Of a stretch of DNA of 64,000 bases, positions 34,201-46,217 are shown in pieces. How positions within the stretch are numbered: position 1 is the stretch's first letter; each line of letters begins with the position of its first letter. The position numbers and the translations under genes are program-made. The stretch is from Puccinellia tenuiflora (taxonomy: Eukaryota > Streptophyta > Magnoliopsida > Poales > Poaceae): NCBI GenBank assembly GCA_012064385.1, contig QRDG01001879.1:62001-126000 (forward strand). The letters run 5' to 3'. The notes below the pieces were generated by a model, which did not search any database, had not been told where the DNA came from, and was given only the letters and a program-made list of their open reading frames with translations.

Positions 34201-35365
34201 GTATTGCCTCAAGAATGGCATCCACCGATGGACATGGCTCAGAACTGAATAAATGAGCATAGAATTGCTGCACCATTCCTTTCATTTCATGCACATCATC
34301 ACATGTAGAGCCATCTTCATGTTTCATGCATGAGATCTTGTTTGCACGTTTGCGTGCAGATGCTCTCGCATGAAAAAAAGCGGTGTTTCGGTCACCCTCT
34401 CGCAACCAGTCCACTCTCGAGCGTTGACGTGCCATAATCTCTTCTCTTTCGAATAACTCACATAGGGACTGCTCAACCACCCGGACCTCAGCATTATTTG
34501 TCTCCGTATCACTTCTCAGACCCTTCAGCTTCCGTTCAAGCTTGGCAATCCGTTGTCGAATGGCACCAAAAGACACTTTGCTCCATTTCTTCAGAGAAGC
34601 AACAGCATGTTTCAGATTATCACATGTGGACTGCAAAGACATGGAGCCATCTCTTCCTTCCTCCCAGGCCTTCTCCAACACTTCTTTGTAGTCGGGCGCC
34701 CGCAGCCACGCCGCCTCGAAACGAAATTGCTGCTGGACCGGGGTGGCCCGGGTCACATCATTCATACTTGCCACCGTGATGGATAGGGCAAAATGATCCG
34801 ACGTCGTGGTGATGACATTCTCCACTTTACAGTCATTGAACAGCTCCATGAAATCACCATTGGCCACCGCACGATCGAGACGGACACGAACTAAATTATC
34901 GCCAACCTGTCTATTATTCCAAGTGTACTTAGGACCCGTGAAACCAAGGTCTACAAGCCCACATTCCTCCATGCAATCTCTGAATAAAGACATTTGGGCA
35001 TCCGATCTATCCGACGAACCAAGATGTTCGTCACTACAAAGCACCTCGTTGAAATCCCCGCAACAAATCCAGGGTCCCTTCCAATCATCATGTATACGCC
35101 TTAACAACGTCCAGAATTCATGACGGTTTTCTCTTCGAGGCTCCCCATAAACGAAAGTTGCACGCCACGGCACGCTTTGATCCTTGTTGACCACCACATC
35201 AATACAATGAGCATTATATCCTTTCAAAGATACAGAGTACGGCTGTAACCAAAACAAAGCCAGCCCGCCACTTAATCCGGCGCTGCTGACCGCAAAGCTC
35301 CCCGTATATCCCAACGACCACATAAAGTTCTGCACCCTTGAATCCTTCATCTTCGTCTCTAATTG
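31293..35365 (-). mobile_element. 5'-truncated L1-type LINE
   Basis: Minus orientation: poly(A) tail as T19 at 31293-31311, and homology begins at about 35362 inside the endonuclease (LETK before MKDSRVQN), so ORF1 and roughly the first 40 residues of ORF2 are missing. 5' truncation is typical of target-primed insertion. No clear target duplication was found. It lies between the channel gene's 5' region (start codon at 31019) and whatever promoter existed further upstream, in the same orientation as that gene. Confidence 0.9.
31336..35362 (-). pseudogene. LINE ORF2 (endonuclease, RT, zf-RVT, RNase H-like), broken
   Basis: In order: apurinic-type endonuclease (35350 onward; WICCGDFNEVL, TWNNRQ, TTTSDHFALSI), reverse transcriptase (APGPDGFPALFYQ, FRPISLCNVLYKI, FFALKIDMMKAYDRVEW, RGIRQGDPISPYLF, then FADDS), zf-RVT (WRFAHDCLPSGRQL, CVHCSREEPIEHALLFC) and an RNase H-like domain (VNVDAAIF, ELAEAHAIRIAL, ASDCLSVVQ). 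An in-frame TAG at 33467-33469 lies just before the FADD catalytic motif, and a frameshift near 32345 separates the RT thumb from the zf-RVT part. The element cannot make active protein. Confidence 0.92.
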
Positions 35366-35993
35366 CTTCGTTTGGCCGGCGCTAGAGGGTTGGAGTTACA
35401 GGAGCGGTTAGAGTGGTAGGCGAAGTGGCGGGTGAGTGCGATTGGGAGGGGATTTGCAAGAGGAGATCTGCTAGTAGGTAAAACTATTTGCATTCAAATA
35501 TCTAGGTATAATATTTCGTCAGAAAATAAAATATATTTAGATGAATAGAGGCATTCTGGGACAAAAAAAAAGGGGGTGCAATTTTAGTTCCGTTCCTGGT
35601 AAAAGGCAACTTTTGAGGAGACACGCGATGCGAACTTACTAGAGTTGGTAATGATTCTCATTATATTTCCATGGTATGCTGGCGACTTTGACCGAGTGAC
35701 GGTAGCTGTCAAATGCCTAAGCAAGGACGATGGAGACGGACGGCGTGTCGTTATTATCGGATTCGCTGGCATGATCGATACCGTTTGATGGCTTGGTTCG
35801 TCTTTTTGACGGTTTTGTTTCCCTGCCGCGCCAGGACGGAGCCACTACGAAAGTGTGTCTCTCGATGATCTAATACCGAGGGAAACTTCAGAGGAACCAG
35901 CAATACTTATAGGCTTAGATGCACACCATCACGTGTTTGTTGCAGAGTGTTAAGCATACTAATACTAGTCGAACATTAAGGATAGCAGGGAGT
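35366..35993. other. Displaced upstream region of the channel gene
   Basis: Unique-looking sequence with no gene. Before the LINE inserted it would have been the region immediately upstream of the CNGC 5' end, so promoter elements may lie here. Confidence 0.35.
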
Positions 35994-35996
35994 AAG

Positions 35997-37090
35997 AGCA
36001 ACTCCAGCAGCCTCCCAGGCCACGCTTTTGCCACATTTTTTCCGCGGCGGGTCATTTTCCTAACAGTCGCTCCCCAAACCCCGAGCCTTGTTTTCCGCCG
36101 GTTTTGATCCAAAATTCATCCGGCGTTTCCAGGCCGAACCCATCGCGCAGGGTTCGCCTGGGGGCACCGCGGCGAAAGGGAAAAGCCACGCAGGCCAGCC
36201 CTGTCGGCGAGATAATGCACATACCCCACCACAGATTCGCCACATTCCTCCTTTCCCTCCCCCGCCGCCGGCACCACCTCCTCCCCTCCGCCGTGAACGC
36301 GCCGCCAGAATAGGCCACCAACCACCGGGACGGCACACCCTAGCGAATCCCCCACCCCCATCTCGCTGCTGCCCGAGTTTTCACGGTGAATCGCCGTCGC
36401 GATCAAGCTTCGCATCCACCCTGCCCGCGAGGTGTTCGGCGTTTTGCCTGAGATGGACTCCGACGACGAGGAGATGCTCGCGGCTCTGATGGAAGAGGAA
36501 TCCCCCGCCGCCGCCGACATGATCATTGAGAGCGAGAGGGAGAACCCAGTGAAAGACAGCAAGAAGAGGTGTCATACTTCGGTCCTCTCGTGGGCAAGAA
36601 GAGCCGGCGTCTTCCTGTACCGGCATCATGGACTGCCTTCTTTGCTATGCGTCAGGAGATCCGAGACCTGCCTTCTTTGCTATGCGTCAGGAGATCCGAG
36701 ACCCACTAGTTAATCAGTAATTGCAGAAAGATCTGATGGAGCATCTATGGAGGCGCAAAGGCGAGATCTAGGTTTATGTAATTTGTCTTGAAAAACTTGT
36801 TTTAAAATTTATGAGTTGTGTTGATTTGTTAAACTATTTGTATTAATTGTTATGTCAAATTATTTGATAAAAATGATGATTTTTTTAAAAAAATAATGAA
36901 TTTGCTATAAAAATTGTTGTATGACTTATTTTTCGACCAAAAGTCGCAAAAAAACACCGGCTTGGGGGGCGAACTGGGATGCCAACAGGGAATCGACGCG
37001 TCCTCATACCAAAATTTTCCACCGGAGGCCCCGAGCGGCCAAAAAAGTGCCGGCAAATCAGTCTAGAGGGGCCAACGGCTAGAGTTGCTT
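35997..37090 (+). mobile_element. PIF/Harbinger deletion derivative, 1.09 kb
   Basis: Ends GAGCAACTCCAGC and GGCTAGAGTTGCTT are inverted repeats with two mismatches, flanked by TAA on both sides (35994-35996 and 37091-37093), the Harbinger target site. The interior keeps 5' leader sequence and both ends of a transposase gene. Confidence 0.8.
36453..36771 (+). pseudogene. Harbinger transposase with the catalytic centre deleted
   Basis: It starts MDSDDEEMLAALMEEE, an N-terminus seen in grass Harbinger transposases, and jumps directly to C-terminal phrases: MIIESERENPVKD, then in another frame VPASWTAFFAMRQEIRD, and finally KDLMEHLWRRKGE with a stop at 36769-36771. The whole DDE nuclease centre is absent. 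A 35-bp tandem duplication (36633 and 36668, phrase CTGCCTTCTTTGCTATGCG) and frame changes disrupt the rest. It could not transpose itself but has intact ends for mobilisation in trans. Confidence 0.75.
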
Positions 37091-37093
37091 TAA

Positions 37094-38744
37094 AACAAAA
37101 TGAGTACCGGCGAGCAGGAACAACCAAACTCTTTTTTGGAAGAGTGGCGTACCTTAGCCGGCCACCACCTCAGACGAAACGTTAACCAGAAAACATGCCA
37201 CACGCACGTACACAACGGCGAGTGTTGCCTGCCCTTTCTGCCATGGCACGCCCCCAACATGGGGGAGAATAACGTACGCAAATAGAAGAGGACTAGTAGG
37301 CACCTAGCGACCTAGCGTTTTCGTCAACAATGGTGAACCAAGTTGAGCAAGTGTCGGCATTACAGTCTATTGGCCAATAGTACTATCTGATTACATCTTG
37401 TCATTTTCCATTGGGTAATGGTTCCAACTCTATCCATGAAACGCCCATGAGTATCCGATATTCATTGCGCCAAACAAAAATATGGAAATGGAACCATCCA
37501 ATCAAGATTAACTGCAAAACAGCGATTACCCTCAGACAAATAATCTGCCTCCTACACAGATAAAAAACTGGCAGGGCAGGTCTGCATTTTCATACCAGTT
37601 ATTTGTGTTTTTCTTCCTGGACATTAAGTCAACAAGCCAGACAAATTGAATGCTCACATACAATCATGCCCGGATCAAAACATCAGCAACAAAAAGCATA
37701 TAGAAAAGCCTTGACCTTCAGTGGTGCAGCAATGCTCAACTTAATTTTAAGCTACCGATATAATGAATAAAACCATTGGCAGATAAAAGAGAACATTTGA
37801 CAAAAGCAAGGTGATTTGACTAGAAATTCAAGCTCACGGATCTCATCTTTGGATGTTAAGAATATCTGTAAAATACAGATGTGTGAATGGCCAGTACACT
37901 ACAGTTTTTCATACAGAAAAGCATGAACAGAAAGTAGAACTTATGGCCAGAGGTGTACGAAGAAGCCATTCCCATATGAAGACTATGCAGTGCAGGACGA
38001 AGGCAGCAGGCAGGGATATGCTGAATTTGTCGAGGATAACAAATGAAGCGTGCAGAATATGAAGAGCAGAACTGCTGAGCCAAGGGTGAAGTCCATGATA
38101 CTGTTTAATGGGCTATGACTCTTGGTGAAGCTGGCCTCAGGATGCAGCTGAAGGCAACATTTTCTCCCAATATATGTAGATTTAGTTTCACTTGAGTGGT
38201 GCATTATCAATACCTTGCCGACTCCTTGTTCTATATAGAAAATAAATGGTCCGATTACTGTAACAAGCTGCACTTATCAGTACACTCAAACTTACCAATT
38301 TGAGATAAAGAGATTACTAATTTGCGAAGATGCAGCATCTTCAACGAAGAATGTCGGTCGGGATGAGGCATTGCAGGCAGGCAATAATGGAAGATTCCGA
38401 TTTGCTTGCAACTTTGCGCGAAGCAGTAAGTGCGTGCGAAGAATGAAGAGCGAACAACAAAGCATGAAGACAACTACTGAAGAGACGTAGTTCGCTGAGT
38501 CGTTTAAGCAGAGAAGTGCAGGACGATGCCTTCTTAACACACAGAAGAAAGGTAATAGGTCTTAGTTGCATACTACATCCATCACATAAGTTTTTAATGA
38601 CAGAATCAGAGACAAGCATAAAAGATAGATAAGTTGAAAACCTTAACCGAAGTCAAGAAGTTGACGTCAGGTCTTAGTATTCCTAGCAGGCGGGGCAAAT
38701 AGTAAGCTCTCTTGAAGTACATGCATGGGGCAAAGGCTTCAGGT
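37094..38744. other. 3' flank of the RSZ gene
   Basis: No convincing gene. The portion next to 38745 is expected to be 3' UTR of the splicing-factor gene; the short frames here do not resemble proteins. Confidence 0.4.
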
Positions 38745-40853
38745 CTAACTCCTGCTGCGTCGGTACCTGGCACCACCATCACTGCATATAAGCAGTCATG
38801 TATGAGAATGGAATACAATAATTCTTATGAAGCCAAACAAGAAAGCAAATTAGTAATACTTTTACTGAATTTTAATTACCCTTTAGCATCAGGAGAATCA
38901 TCACGGCCACGGTTGCGCGGTGGTGACTTGCTATAGCTGCGCCCACGGGCTGGCGCTGGAGAAACACTGCGACGCCTTGGAGAACGATCACGGGGGCTGT
39001 AACTTCTGTTTGCAGAGTAGTTAGTTTCTAAGAGTTAATTCCTTTCATATATAGTCCTATGCATATAATGACCACAAACTAGAGACGCCTGACAAGACCA
39101 AATAGAGCATCTAAAAAGATATCAGGCAACCCAAGCATTTTACACAGTAAGGTCTTGTTTTGCACTAGAGTTTTTGTGGGGATAATCCCCACCAAAACCC
39201 AAATCGCCACTTATACCTAAAAACATGTTTGGTACTAGAGTATTGGGTGAATTCTTATCCCCACTTTTCCCTAAATCTTAGTGTATTTTTCTCAATCCCC
39301 ACTTATACCTAAAAACATGTTTGGTACTAGAGTATTGGGCGAATTCTTATCCCCACTTTTCCCTAAATCTTAGTGTATTTTTCTCAATCCCCAATACTCT
39401 ACCCCTACCTAGTGGATTGGAAATGGGGTTTTGTGGGGATTGGGTGAAGGTAAGGGTTTCACCCAATACTCTAGAGGATTATCCCCACTAATCCCCACTA
39501 AAACTCTAGTGCCAAACAAGGCCTAAAGGAATATAAAAAGACTTGCGGATTAATGACAAAGTTGATGCCAAACTACTGAGACTACAATTTTCACAGCATT
39601 AACAAAAAATGGTTACCTTCTACCATAGCTCGGACTCCTGCGGTATCTAGGGCTGCGACTGCGGCTCCTGCTCCTGCTCCTGCTGCGTCGCTTTCCACTG
39701 CCCAGACCCCCAGCACCAATACGCAGACGACATTCACGAGCAAAGTGACCAGATTCACCACATTCATAGCATTTCATATCAGACCCACCATGCCGATCAC
39801 GGCCACCACCACCTCCTCCATCACGACCACCACCACCACGGCCACTGGCGTTGCGAGACAGCTCAACCCTCCATCCATTCTTGCCTATAAGAGAGCGACT
39901 GTACTTTAGAATAAATTCTACTAGTAATGGATGAGATATCACTTAGTTGATAGCAAAGTCCGCATGCAAACAGAAACTTTCACAACCTAAAGAAGAATGA
40001 TGTATATAATCTAAGAGGAAATGAGGTATATTATAAGTTCACCATTGAAAGCCTGCTATACATGTTTTGCTGATCAGACGTTTGTAATAAAATCAGATAC
40101 ATAGGTGAAGTAATGTCCTGCCCAAGATTCAACAAGCTAGCACAAGAGAAATAAGTTGCATTACCATCTATATCACGAAGTGCATCCTCAGCATCCCTCT
40201 TGTCATCAAAATCAATGAACGCAAAACCAGGTGGTTTACGTGCGACCCACACACTATTGAATACAACAGTCAGTTGAACATGTCAAATCAGAAGTGCAAA
40301 AAAAGCATATATTTACATTGCTACAACTGATCGGACAATCAGCTCAGTGTGCAACTAATTACTGATACAAATCTCCATCTCAAAATATCCAAGCCACAAT
40401 TTTAGAAACAGAGAAAGTATATAAAGAAGTATGTCTCAGTGATCTCACCCAACAAGCATCACTAGAAGTTGAAACGATTTCATTGTGCAGAAAAACATGG
40501 TTGAACATTAAAATTTACAAAATGAAATACATCATAATTGTTTAGAAAGAATTCACGCATATATTAATAACAACTTCAATTATCAACATCATCATTGGTT
40601 GAAATATCTAACAGCCCTTAGAACTTAGAAGGTACTGGCATGCACGATTGTCCTCCCAGCAACAATAAGCCAATTCATGCAGCACACAAACAACATAAAA
40701 CAATGCAAGAAAGGCAAAATGTAATTTAAAAAAGGGAAGGCGAACGGTTCAAACAGAACCTGACCTTCGCAAAACTCCAAATACACGAAACTCATCTTCA
40801 AGTTCCCCAGCAGTCACTCGGGCATCCAGATTGCCAACATACAAACGGGCCAT
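38745..40853 (-). CDS. RSZ22: RSZ-type SR splicing factor (RRM, CCHC knuckle, RS domain)
   Basis: Exons: 40853-40765, 40253-40165, 39884-39617, 39005-38880 and 38781-38745; all phases agree and the product is about 202 aa. Domains: RRM at residues of about 1-70 with RNP2 LYVGNL and RNP1 PGFAFIDF; a Gly/Arg hinge; a single CCHC zinc knuckle CYECGESGHFAREC; then an RS domain (KRRSRSRSRSRSRSPRYRR, SPRDRSPRRRSVSP). One RRM plus one knuckle defines the 9G8-like RSZ subfamily, which binds pre-mRNA and recruits spliceosome parts in nuclear speckles. The last exon is a choice: if the donor at 38879 is not used, the frame stops at a TAA (38876-38878) after DAKG, giving about 191 aa. The frame is intact. 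Confidence 0.93.
39151..39523. mobile_element. Tourist-like MITE in RSZ intron 3, with internal 92-bp duplication
   Basis: Ends GGTCTTGTTTTGCACTAGAG and CTCTAGTGCCAAACAAGGCC are inverted repeats with TAA on both sides (39148-39150 and 39524-39526). A 92-bp block (from 39207 and 39299, phrase CCACTTATACCTAAAAACAT) is duplicated within it. Confidence 0.88.
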
Positions 40854-40865
40854 GGTGAACAAATC

Positions 40866-41635
40866 CCTGCATTTCGTAAAGAATGTTATATCGAGGGTTC
40901 CCTGTTCCCCAGGTATATTCGCAACCCACGGCAGGAAAGCCAAAAAAGATGAGACAATTTCAGATCACCAACTACAAACATAAGCCTAGGTAGCAAATTT
41001 TGCCAAACTATTTACCAAGAGCGGTAATTCTAAGCTCATTTCATATCCAGACAAAACAGCACCAAACATCAACAACGGTCTAGCCCCGAATCTCCACTCT
41101 GAGATCTGGGGAGTCGACTTGACATCAATTCAACTAAAGACTTGGGTTAAAGCTCCCCAAAATTTTCCACATCAAGATACCGGTGCGCAAAATAAAATCA
41201 CAAATTGAGACGGTAATCCCACTCATATTCCGAAGAACCCCCTAAAACTCCCGGTACTATGAAAACTGAATCAGGACGAGCTGACGGATCAACCTATCTT
41301 GGTTCGAATCCGTCCAGATTTCAGAACCACCGCGACCAAAGGAACCGTGAAATTAAACCACCGAGTCGCCCATCTGCTAGCTCAGAATACCGTGACGAGA
41401 CGGCCGTACCAACAGCCAGATCTGTTTCTAGGGTTCCGAGACTGGATGCCATGCAGGGTTGCGGAGACTGGAAATCGGATAGGAGTTTAGGTTTACCTTT
41501 CCCCGGGAGGAGATGGGGATCTGCGCGCAGAGTTGGCACGGCCAAGTCCCGCGGCGCGGCGGCGGCGGCGGATGTGAAGCTTCCGGGTGCGGGGCTACGG
41601 GGAGGGAGAGAGAGTCCGATGATATATGTGGGGCT
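40866..41635 (-). promoter_or_regulatory. RSZ 5' UTR intron and promoter
   Basis: Reading on the minus strand, CACATATATCATC (about 41615-41630) is a plausible TATA region. A non-coding first exon would then run from about 41590 to 41497, ending CCGGGGAAAG before a GTAAACC donor. The acceptor AAATGCAG lies at about 40867, and exon 2 starts at 40866, 13 bp before the ATG. A long 5' UTR intron is common in plant SR genes. Confidence 0.6.
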
Positions 41636-41639
41636 GCAT

Positions 41640-42790
41640 TTTATTTTGGTTTTAGGCGTGTCCTCCCGAGGGCACTGGGCTAGTGGGCTTGTTGGGCTGG
41701 GCTGTACACTGCGCCATAAGAGTCCGAATCACAACACGGTTTCTCAGAAGAAGAAAAACACACGGTTTATCAAAAACGAAAATCCACTCAAAAAAAATTC
41801 AAAAACGAAAAGAAAAGTATTCGCGGCTCAGTAATCTCACTCTCTGTCTTTGGCAACCGCTCTCTCGAAACTTCCCAGCAATGTTATCCAGAAATTCCCC
41901 CGAAAAAAATATCGATCATAGACGAACTATCTAGTTAGGCCACTTCGCATAACTCTTTTGTAGACGCGGTATAGTATAAGTAAAGTTATGATACTTCTTG
42001 GATCTCACTTTGTATTGCATATAGAGCTTTGAGGCTAAACTCGTACAGATATTTTAGTATAATTATTCTATGAGAAAATAAGTATGCTTTAGTATGATAT
42101 TTCATAAAAACAAAACATAGGTTCCAATAAATTACACAAAACCCGTTAAATATGATGGAGCGTGGGAAATACATTTTTACAAGGCATGGTGTGAACAACA
42201 TGGTGATGTCTCAGCTCTCTTAATGGGAAATGTGGGTGGTTGTAATTGGAATTTCCAAGTTTAAATACTAAGATAGAATATTCACGATAATTGAACATTA
42301 GATAATTGTTTAGATTTTATCAATGGTACGTTCTTCCCACTACGGTATAATTCAGATTTCTGCTAACTTATGAAGTAATTTTAGATTATATTTCTTATAA
42401 TATGAATAAAATATGTTAAAACCCCGCATTTAACTTTTCAAGCTACAACAAACTGATACACCATATGATCACACGAAGAACGTTGGATTGTATGCCTATT
42501 ATAGGGTTTCAACATTTCTCCTCTGTAAATAGTTTCGAAGAACTAGAATGGAGGTACCGTCGGTCTAGCTCGGCTTAGTAGGAAATGAGTGCGTATTAAA
42601 TCCTTACACATATTTTTTTTTTGTCATTTTCACTTAATCCGGTCTCATGTGAATGTAATGAATTTCTTAACAAAAACACAATATTTGTTCACAAAATATA
42701 GTGTATCTTGTGTTGAGATATGAATTAGTTGTCGAATTGAGATATATGTAACGAGTCATTATCGACTTATACCCTAATCACATTTTTTGT
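41640..42790. other. Unassigned intergenic sequence
   Basis: AT-rich sequence; no gene, clear repeat ends or RNA gene seen. Confidence 0.4.
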
Positions 42791-42794
42791 ATTC

Positions 42795-43235
42795 AATTCT
42801 TTTTTTTTTTTACTTTTAATCTCATGGACAATTTCATGAGAACTCCTATACTAGGTGCCTTAAGTAAGATAGGGCTACACCTCATATTGCTTCTTCCAAT
42901 TCTGAGGGACCAGCAGATACCGTTGACTTTGCCCTTCCTTGGTTCTTGTTTGCGATACCAACGATTGCATTCCTCAGTAAGTCTGCATAGGTTGGCGGAG
43001 TCAACAACAGGGAGCCTTCGCATCCAATGCCCATTCTTAAGAAACAATGGAATTTACAAAAGGTACTAGTACGTCAGAATCCGTATCCCGCATTTAACTA
43101 TTTAGTTGAATAGTCTCTGTGGGTGATGCAGCCTTTCATTCCTTTTCGCCTCCTTTTCCTGAAGGGCGTTCAACTGGAGCTCCACCATGTAGGGAGCCAA
43201 CTGTCTTTTCCAATACGTTCATTTAATCAAGTAAT
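42795..43235 (-). other. Possible decayed gene fragment
   Basis: On the minus strand some stretches have a protein-like composition (for example YWKRQLAPYMVELQLNALQ near the right end and TPPTYADLLRNAIVGIAN further on). The region ends leftward in a T-run (A-run on this strand) at about 42802-42812. Frames are interrupted. I cannot name the family; a retroposed gene piece is one possibility. Confidence 0.3.
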
Positions 43236-43239
43236 AAGG

Positions 43240-45186
43240 TGAAAGGACAAACGATGTCGCCTAGAGGGGGTGAATAGGAGATTTAAACTTTCTATGATTT
43301 ATGGCTTGATAATTGCGGAATAAAACTAGGTGTTTAAATTAACAAGTCAACAAAACGTAATATACTAGGTTCACCTATGTGCACCAACAACTTATGCTAA
43401 GCAAGATAATAACAAGGTGATAGAAAGATATAATTTCAAGCACGAAGGCTATCACAATGTAAAGTGCATAAGTAACGAGCTCGGTATAGAAATAACCGAG
43501 GCACGCGGAGACGAGGATGTATTCCCGAGTTCCTGCTTGTTAAGGGAGTACGTCTCGTTGGAGGGGTGTGAGCTCGCCACCACAGGCCTACTCAACGCCA
43601 CAAAGGCCTCACCCTATTCTCCGATGAACCGCACCACAAAGGTGAGGTTCAACTTCCACTATCGGAGTCCTTCTAGGCGGAATCTGGAGCCTTTACACCA
43701 CTAAGCTTGGGGCACGCATCCACAACCGAATTGGAGGCTCCCAAGAATCACCACAACACCGTCTAGGGTCCAATGACCCAAGAGTAACAAGTTCCCAACC
43801 TTCACTTCCACGAATCTTCGTGGAGAGAGCAAACCGATGTAACTAATGCAATGGCAAGAGCACAAGTGCTCAAATCCTTCACTCTCAAATTCCAACAAGG
43901 CAACAAATGCTTATGGGGGAATAAGATAGGAAGAACAACGAAGAACTCAACAAATGAATCCGAAGATCTAGATCCAAAGGGTTCCCCTCACAAAGAGGAG
44001 AAAGTAATTGGTGGAGTTATAGATCTAGACCTCCTCTCTCTTTTCCCTAAATTTGGGCAAGAATCGTTGGAGGAATTGAGATAAATCAAAGCTTTGGAGG
44101 TCAACAATGGAGGAGTGAGAAAAACTCCAAAACCTGGGAACCATTAGGGAAGATGACCCCTTAAATAGGTCCCCACCAAATCCAACCATCATGTGCAGTT
44201 TTTCCTGCGTGGGCCGGAACTTCTGGGGTTTACCCCGGAATTTCCGGACCCCACGGAGCAACCTGGACGCCCTGGGAAGCTCTCTGGACATAGTCTGGAA
44301 CTTTGGGCTGGAACTTTTGGCGGAAATATCCGGAGGGCCGGAATTTCCGGCCCAGAGAAAAACTGCAGAAACAGCCAAACGAAAACGGACATATCTTTCA
44401 CATCCGGACTCCGTTTTCGATGATCTTGGGCTCGTTGGACTCGCAACGAAAAGCTCTACAAGATCATGCAGAGAAACATCATTGTCCATCATGTGAGGAG
44501 GAGGTCACAAGGAGAGAGTTTGACCTCTCTAAAAAGGACACGCTGGAAAAACCTCCAACATAAAAAACGCAACAAGATGTGCATATGAAATCCCTTTTTG
44601 ATGAACTTGGTCTTGTCATGACGAGCACGAAAAGAACCAAGAGCACACCATGATAAGATCCAAATAAGAACCAATAAAGATGATTGTAAGGATGCAAAGG
44701 TTTGAACTCTCCACGAACGATACGATCAAGATACTTGGTCGAGAGCCCATCTTGATAGTACGGCTATCTATGCTATAATCCGGTCTCTCAACTAACATCA
44801 TGAGACCGGTAAAATAGAAAACCTATCAAGATCATGCGTTTGCCTAGCGCATAATACACTTGAAGTCGATGAAGACGATCTTCATCTCCTAAAGACGAAC
44901 CACCTTTCTTGATTGCGCTTCGCTTGGTGAAGACTCACATGTTGCTCCCCCATACACCAATATGGGGGAAGCACTCTTCGGCATATCTTCACTTGGAATC
45001 AAGTGTTGATCAACCCGCACTTAGCCTTGATCAACATATAATCTTCTTCTGTTAGCCTTGACTCCAACAAATGGAGATCAAGAAACGCATATGGACACAA
45101 CCTATATGGGGCTCAATACAAACATTAGTCTATAGAGATTGTCATTAATTACCAAAACCACACATGGGGGCAACCATGCACTTTCA
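43240..45186. mobile_element. Solo LTR (1,947 bp) with TAAGG target duplication
   Basis: Ends TGAAAGGACAAACGATGTCG and CAACCATGCACTTTCA are canonical TG...CA with a 6-bp inverted repeat (TGAAAG/CTTTCA), flanked by TAAGG on both sides (43235-43239 and 45187-45191). It has no internal coding domain; open frames near 44025-44563 are translations of LTR sequence. An alternative is a complete small non-coding element with very short LTRs. Confidence 0.8.
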
Positions 45187-45761
45187 TAAGGAATCAAACA
45201 ATAATATTTTCTTAACATACCGACGTATCTATAATTTAATATCAAAATTATATTTTATCTTACAATTTTTATTAAATATTTGGACTAAATTGTCATTAAT
45301 CATTGAAAGTCACAAACCCCCTTTTTTATTGCTTTGTCATTTTAGGAACCTTTCGGATCTGAAAATTTTCGGGAAAATCTTGACTCTATTTCGAACCAGG
45401 ACTCAAAGACTTTGAAGGAATCCAGCCAAGAGAGGCCATAGGGTCCATGCACCACCTACACAACCCCTATGATATACCAAGCGTGGGACCTACACAACCC
45501 CTAGCCTATACCATGCACGGGGCCTACACAACTTTGTACATTGGCCCTTTCACCAACTGAATTCGATAACCCTAAAAATGTATTCATTAAATACCTGATT
45601 TTTTCTACCACTCAACAGGAGAGGCTGAGAACCAAGCAAAAACTACAGTAAAAAACATGATGTCGCCTAAGGGCTTGTTCGGTTAATCCCACCCCGGCCG
45701 GGGTCGGGGCCCAATCCCTGTCAATCTCCGTGGGCCGGCCCATCTAGGATTAATCACAGCC
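45187..45761. other. Intergenic sequence ending in a truncated MITE
   Basis: It contains three short repeats of CCTACACAACCCCTA type (about 45455-45535, period about 36). It ends with GGGCTTGTTCGGTTAATCCC (from about 45674), which looks like one end of a grass MITE cut off at 45761 by the retrotransposon complex. Confidence 0.5.
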
Positions 45762-46217
45762 CGCTCGCGATCTTCACGGCAGTCGAGGATGCGATCGTCG
45801 CAGTCGCGGTAGATGCGATCACGGCGGGTGATGTCATGGTCGTTGTAGTCGTAGCAGATGCGATCTTCGCGGCAGTCGAAGACGCGATCGCTGCATTCGC
45901 AGCAGATGCGATCTCCACGGCAGGTGAAGGCATGGTCGACGTAGTCGATGCAGACGCGGGTGTCGTCTCCACGCGTAGCGCGGCCACCGTAGATCGGAGT
46001 GTTCCGTAGCTGTTTATGAGGTAACGCATGGTACCAAAGGTGATCCACGTACCTTCACTCAGTTCAGCGTACGCCGAGCGATGAGCCGGCGGGTGGCTGA
46101 CGTACTCGAGGGAGCTGGACCGGACTGGCTCCCTGGTGCAGGCGTCGGTCTTCAAGGTTGATGGAGCTGGAGCGACCATGGTTCCAATGCTCGTTCTTTC
46201 CCACAGACGACGCCAAT
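45762..46217 (-). pseudogene. 5' gag fragment of a third Tat-family copy
   Basis: Nearly identical to 59010-59465 of the complete copy (only scattered differences). It contains the primer-binding site and the first part of gag up to the Ala/Thr/Ser-rich segment, and is cut at 45762. It sits on the wrong side of the LTR 46218-46678 for the complete copy, so that LTR also served as 5' LTR of another element. Confidence 0.85.

Noticed and set aside
31281..35400. Target-site duplication of the LINE
   Set aside because: Flanks next to the T-run and next to the truncated 5' end show no convincing match.
42795..43070. Possible plastid or mitochondrial insertion
   Set aside because: The stretch looks protein-like but I could not match it to any organelle gene, so no organelle origin is claimed.
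44025..44563. Frames of 76-155 codons in the solo LTR
   Set aside because: Both strands are open at once over a repetitive CCGGAA-rich stretch; no domain.
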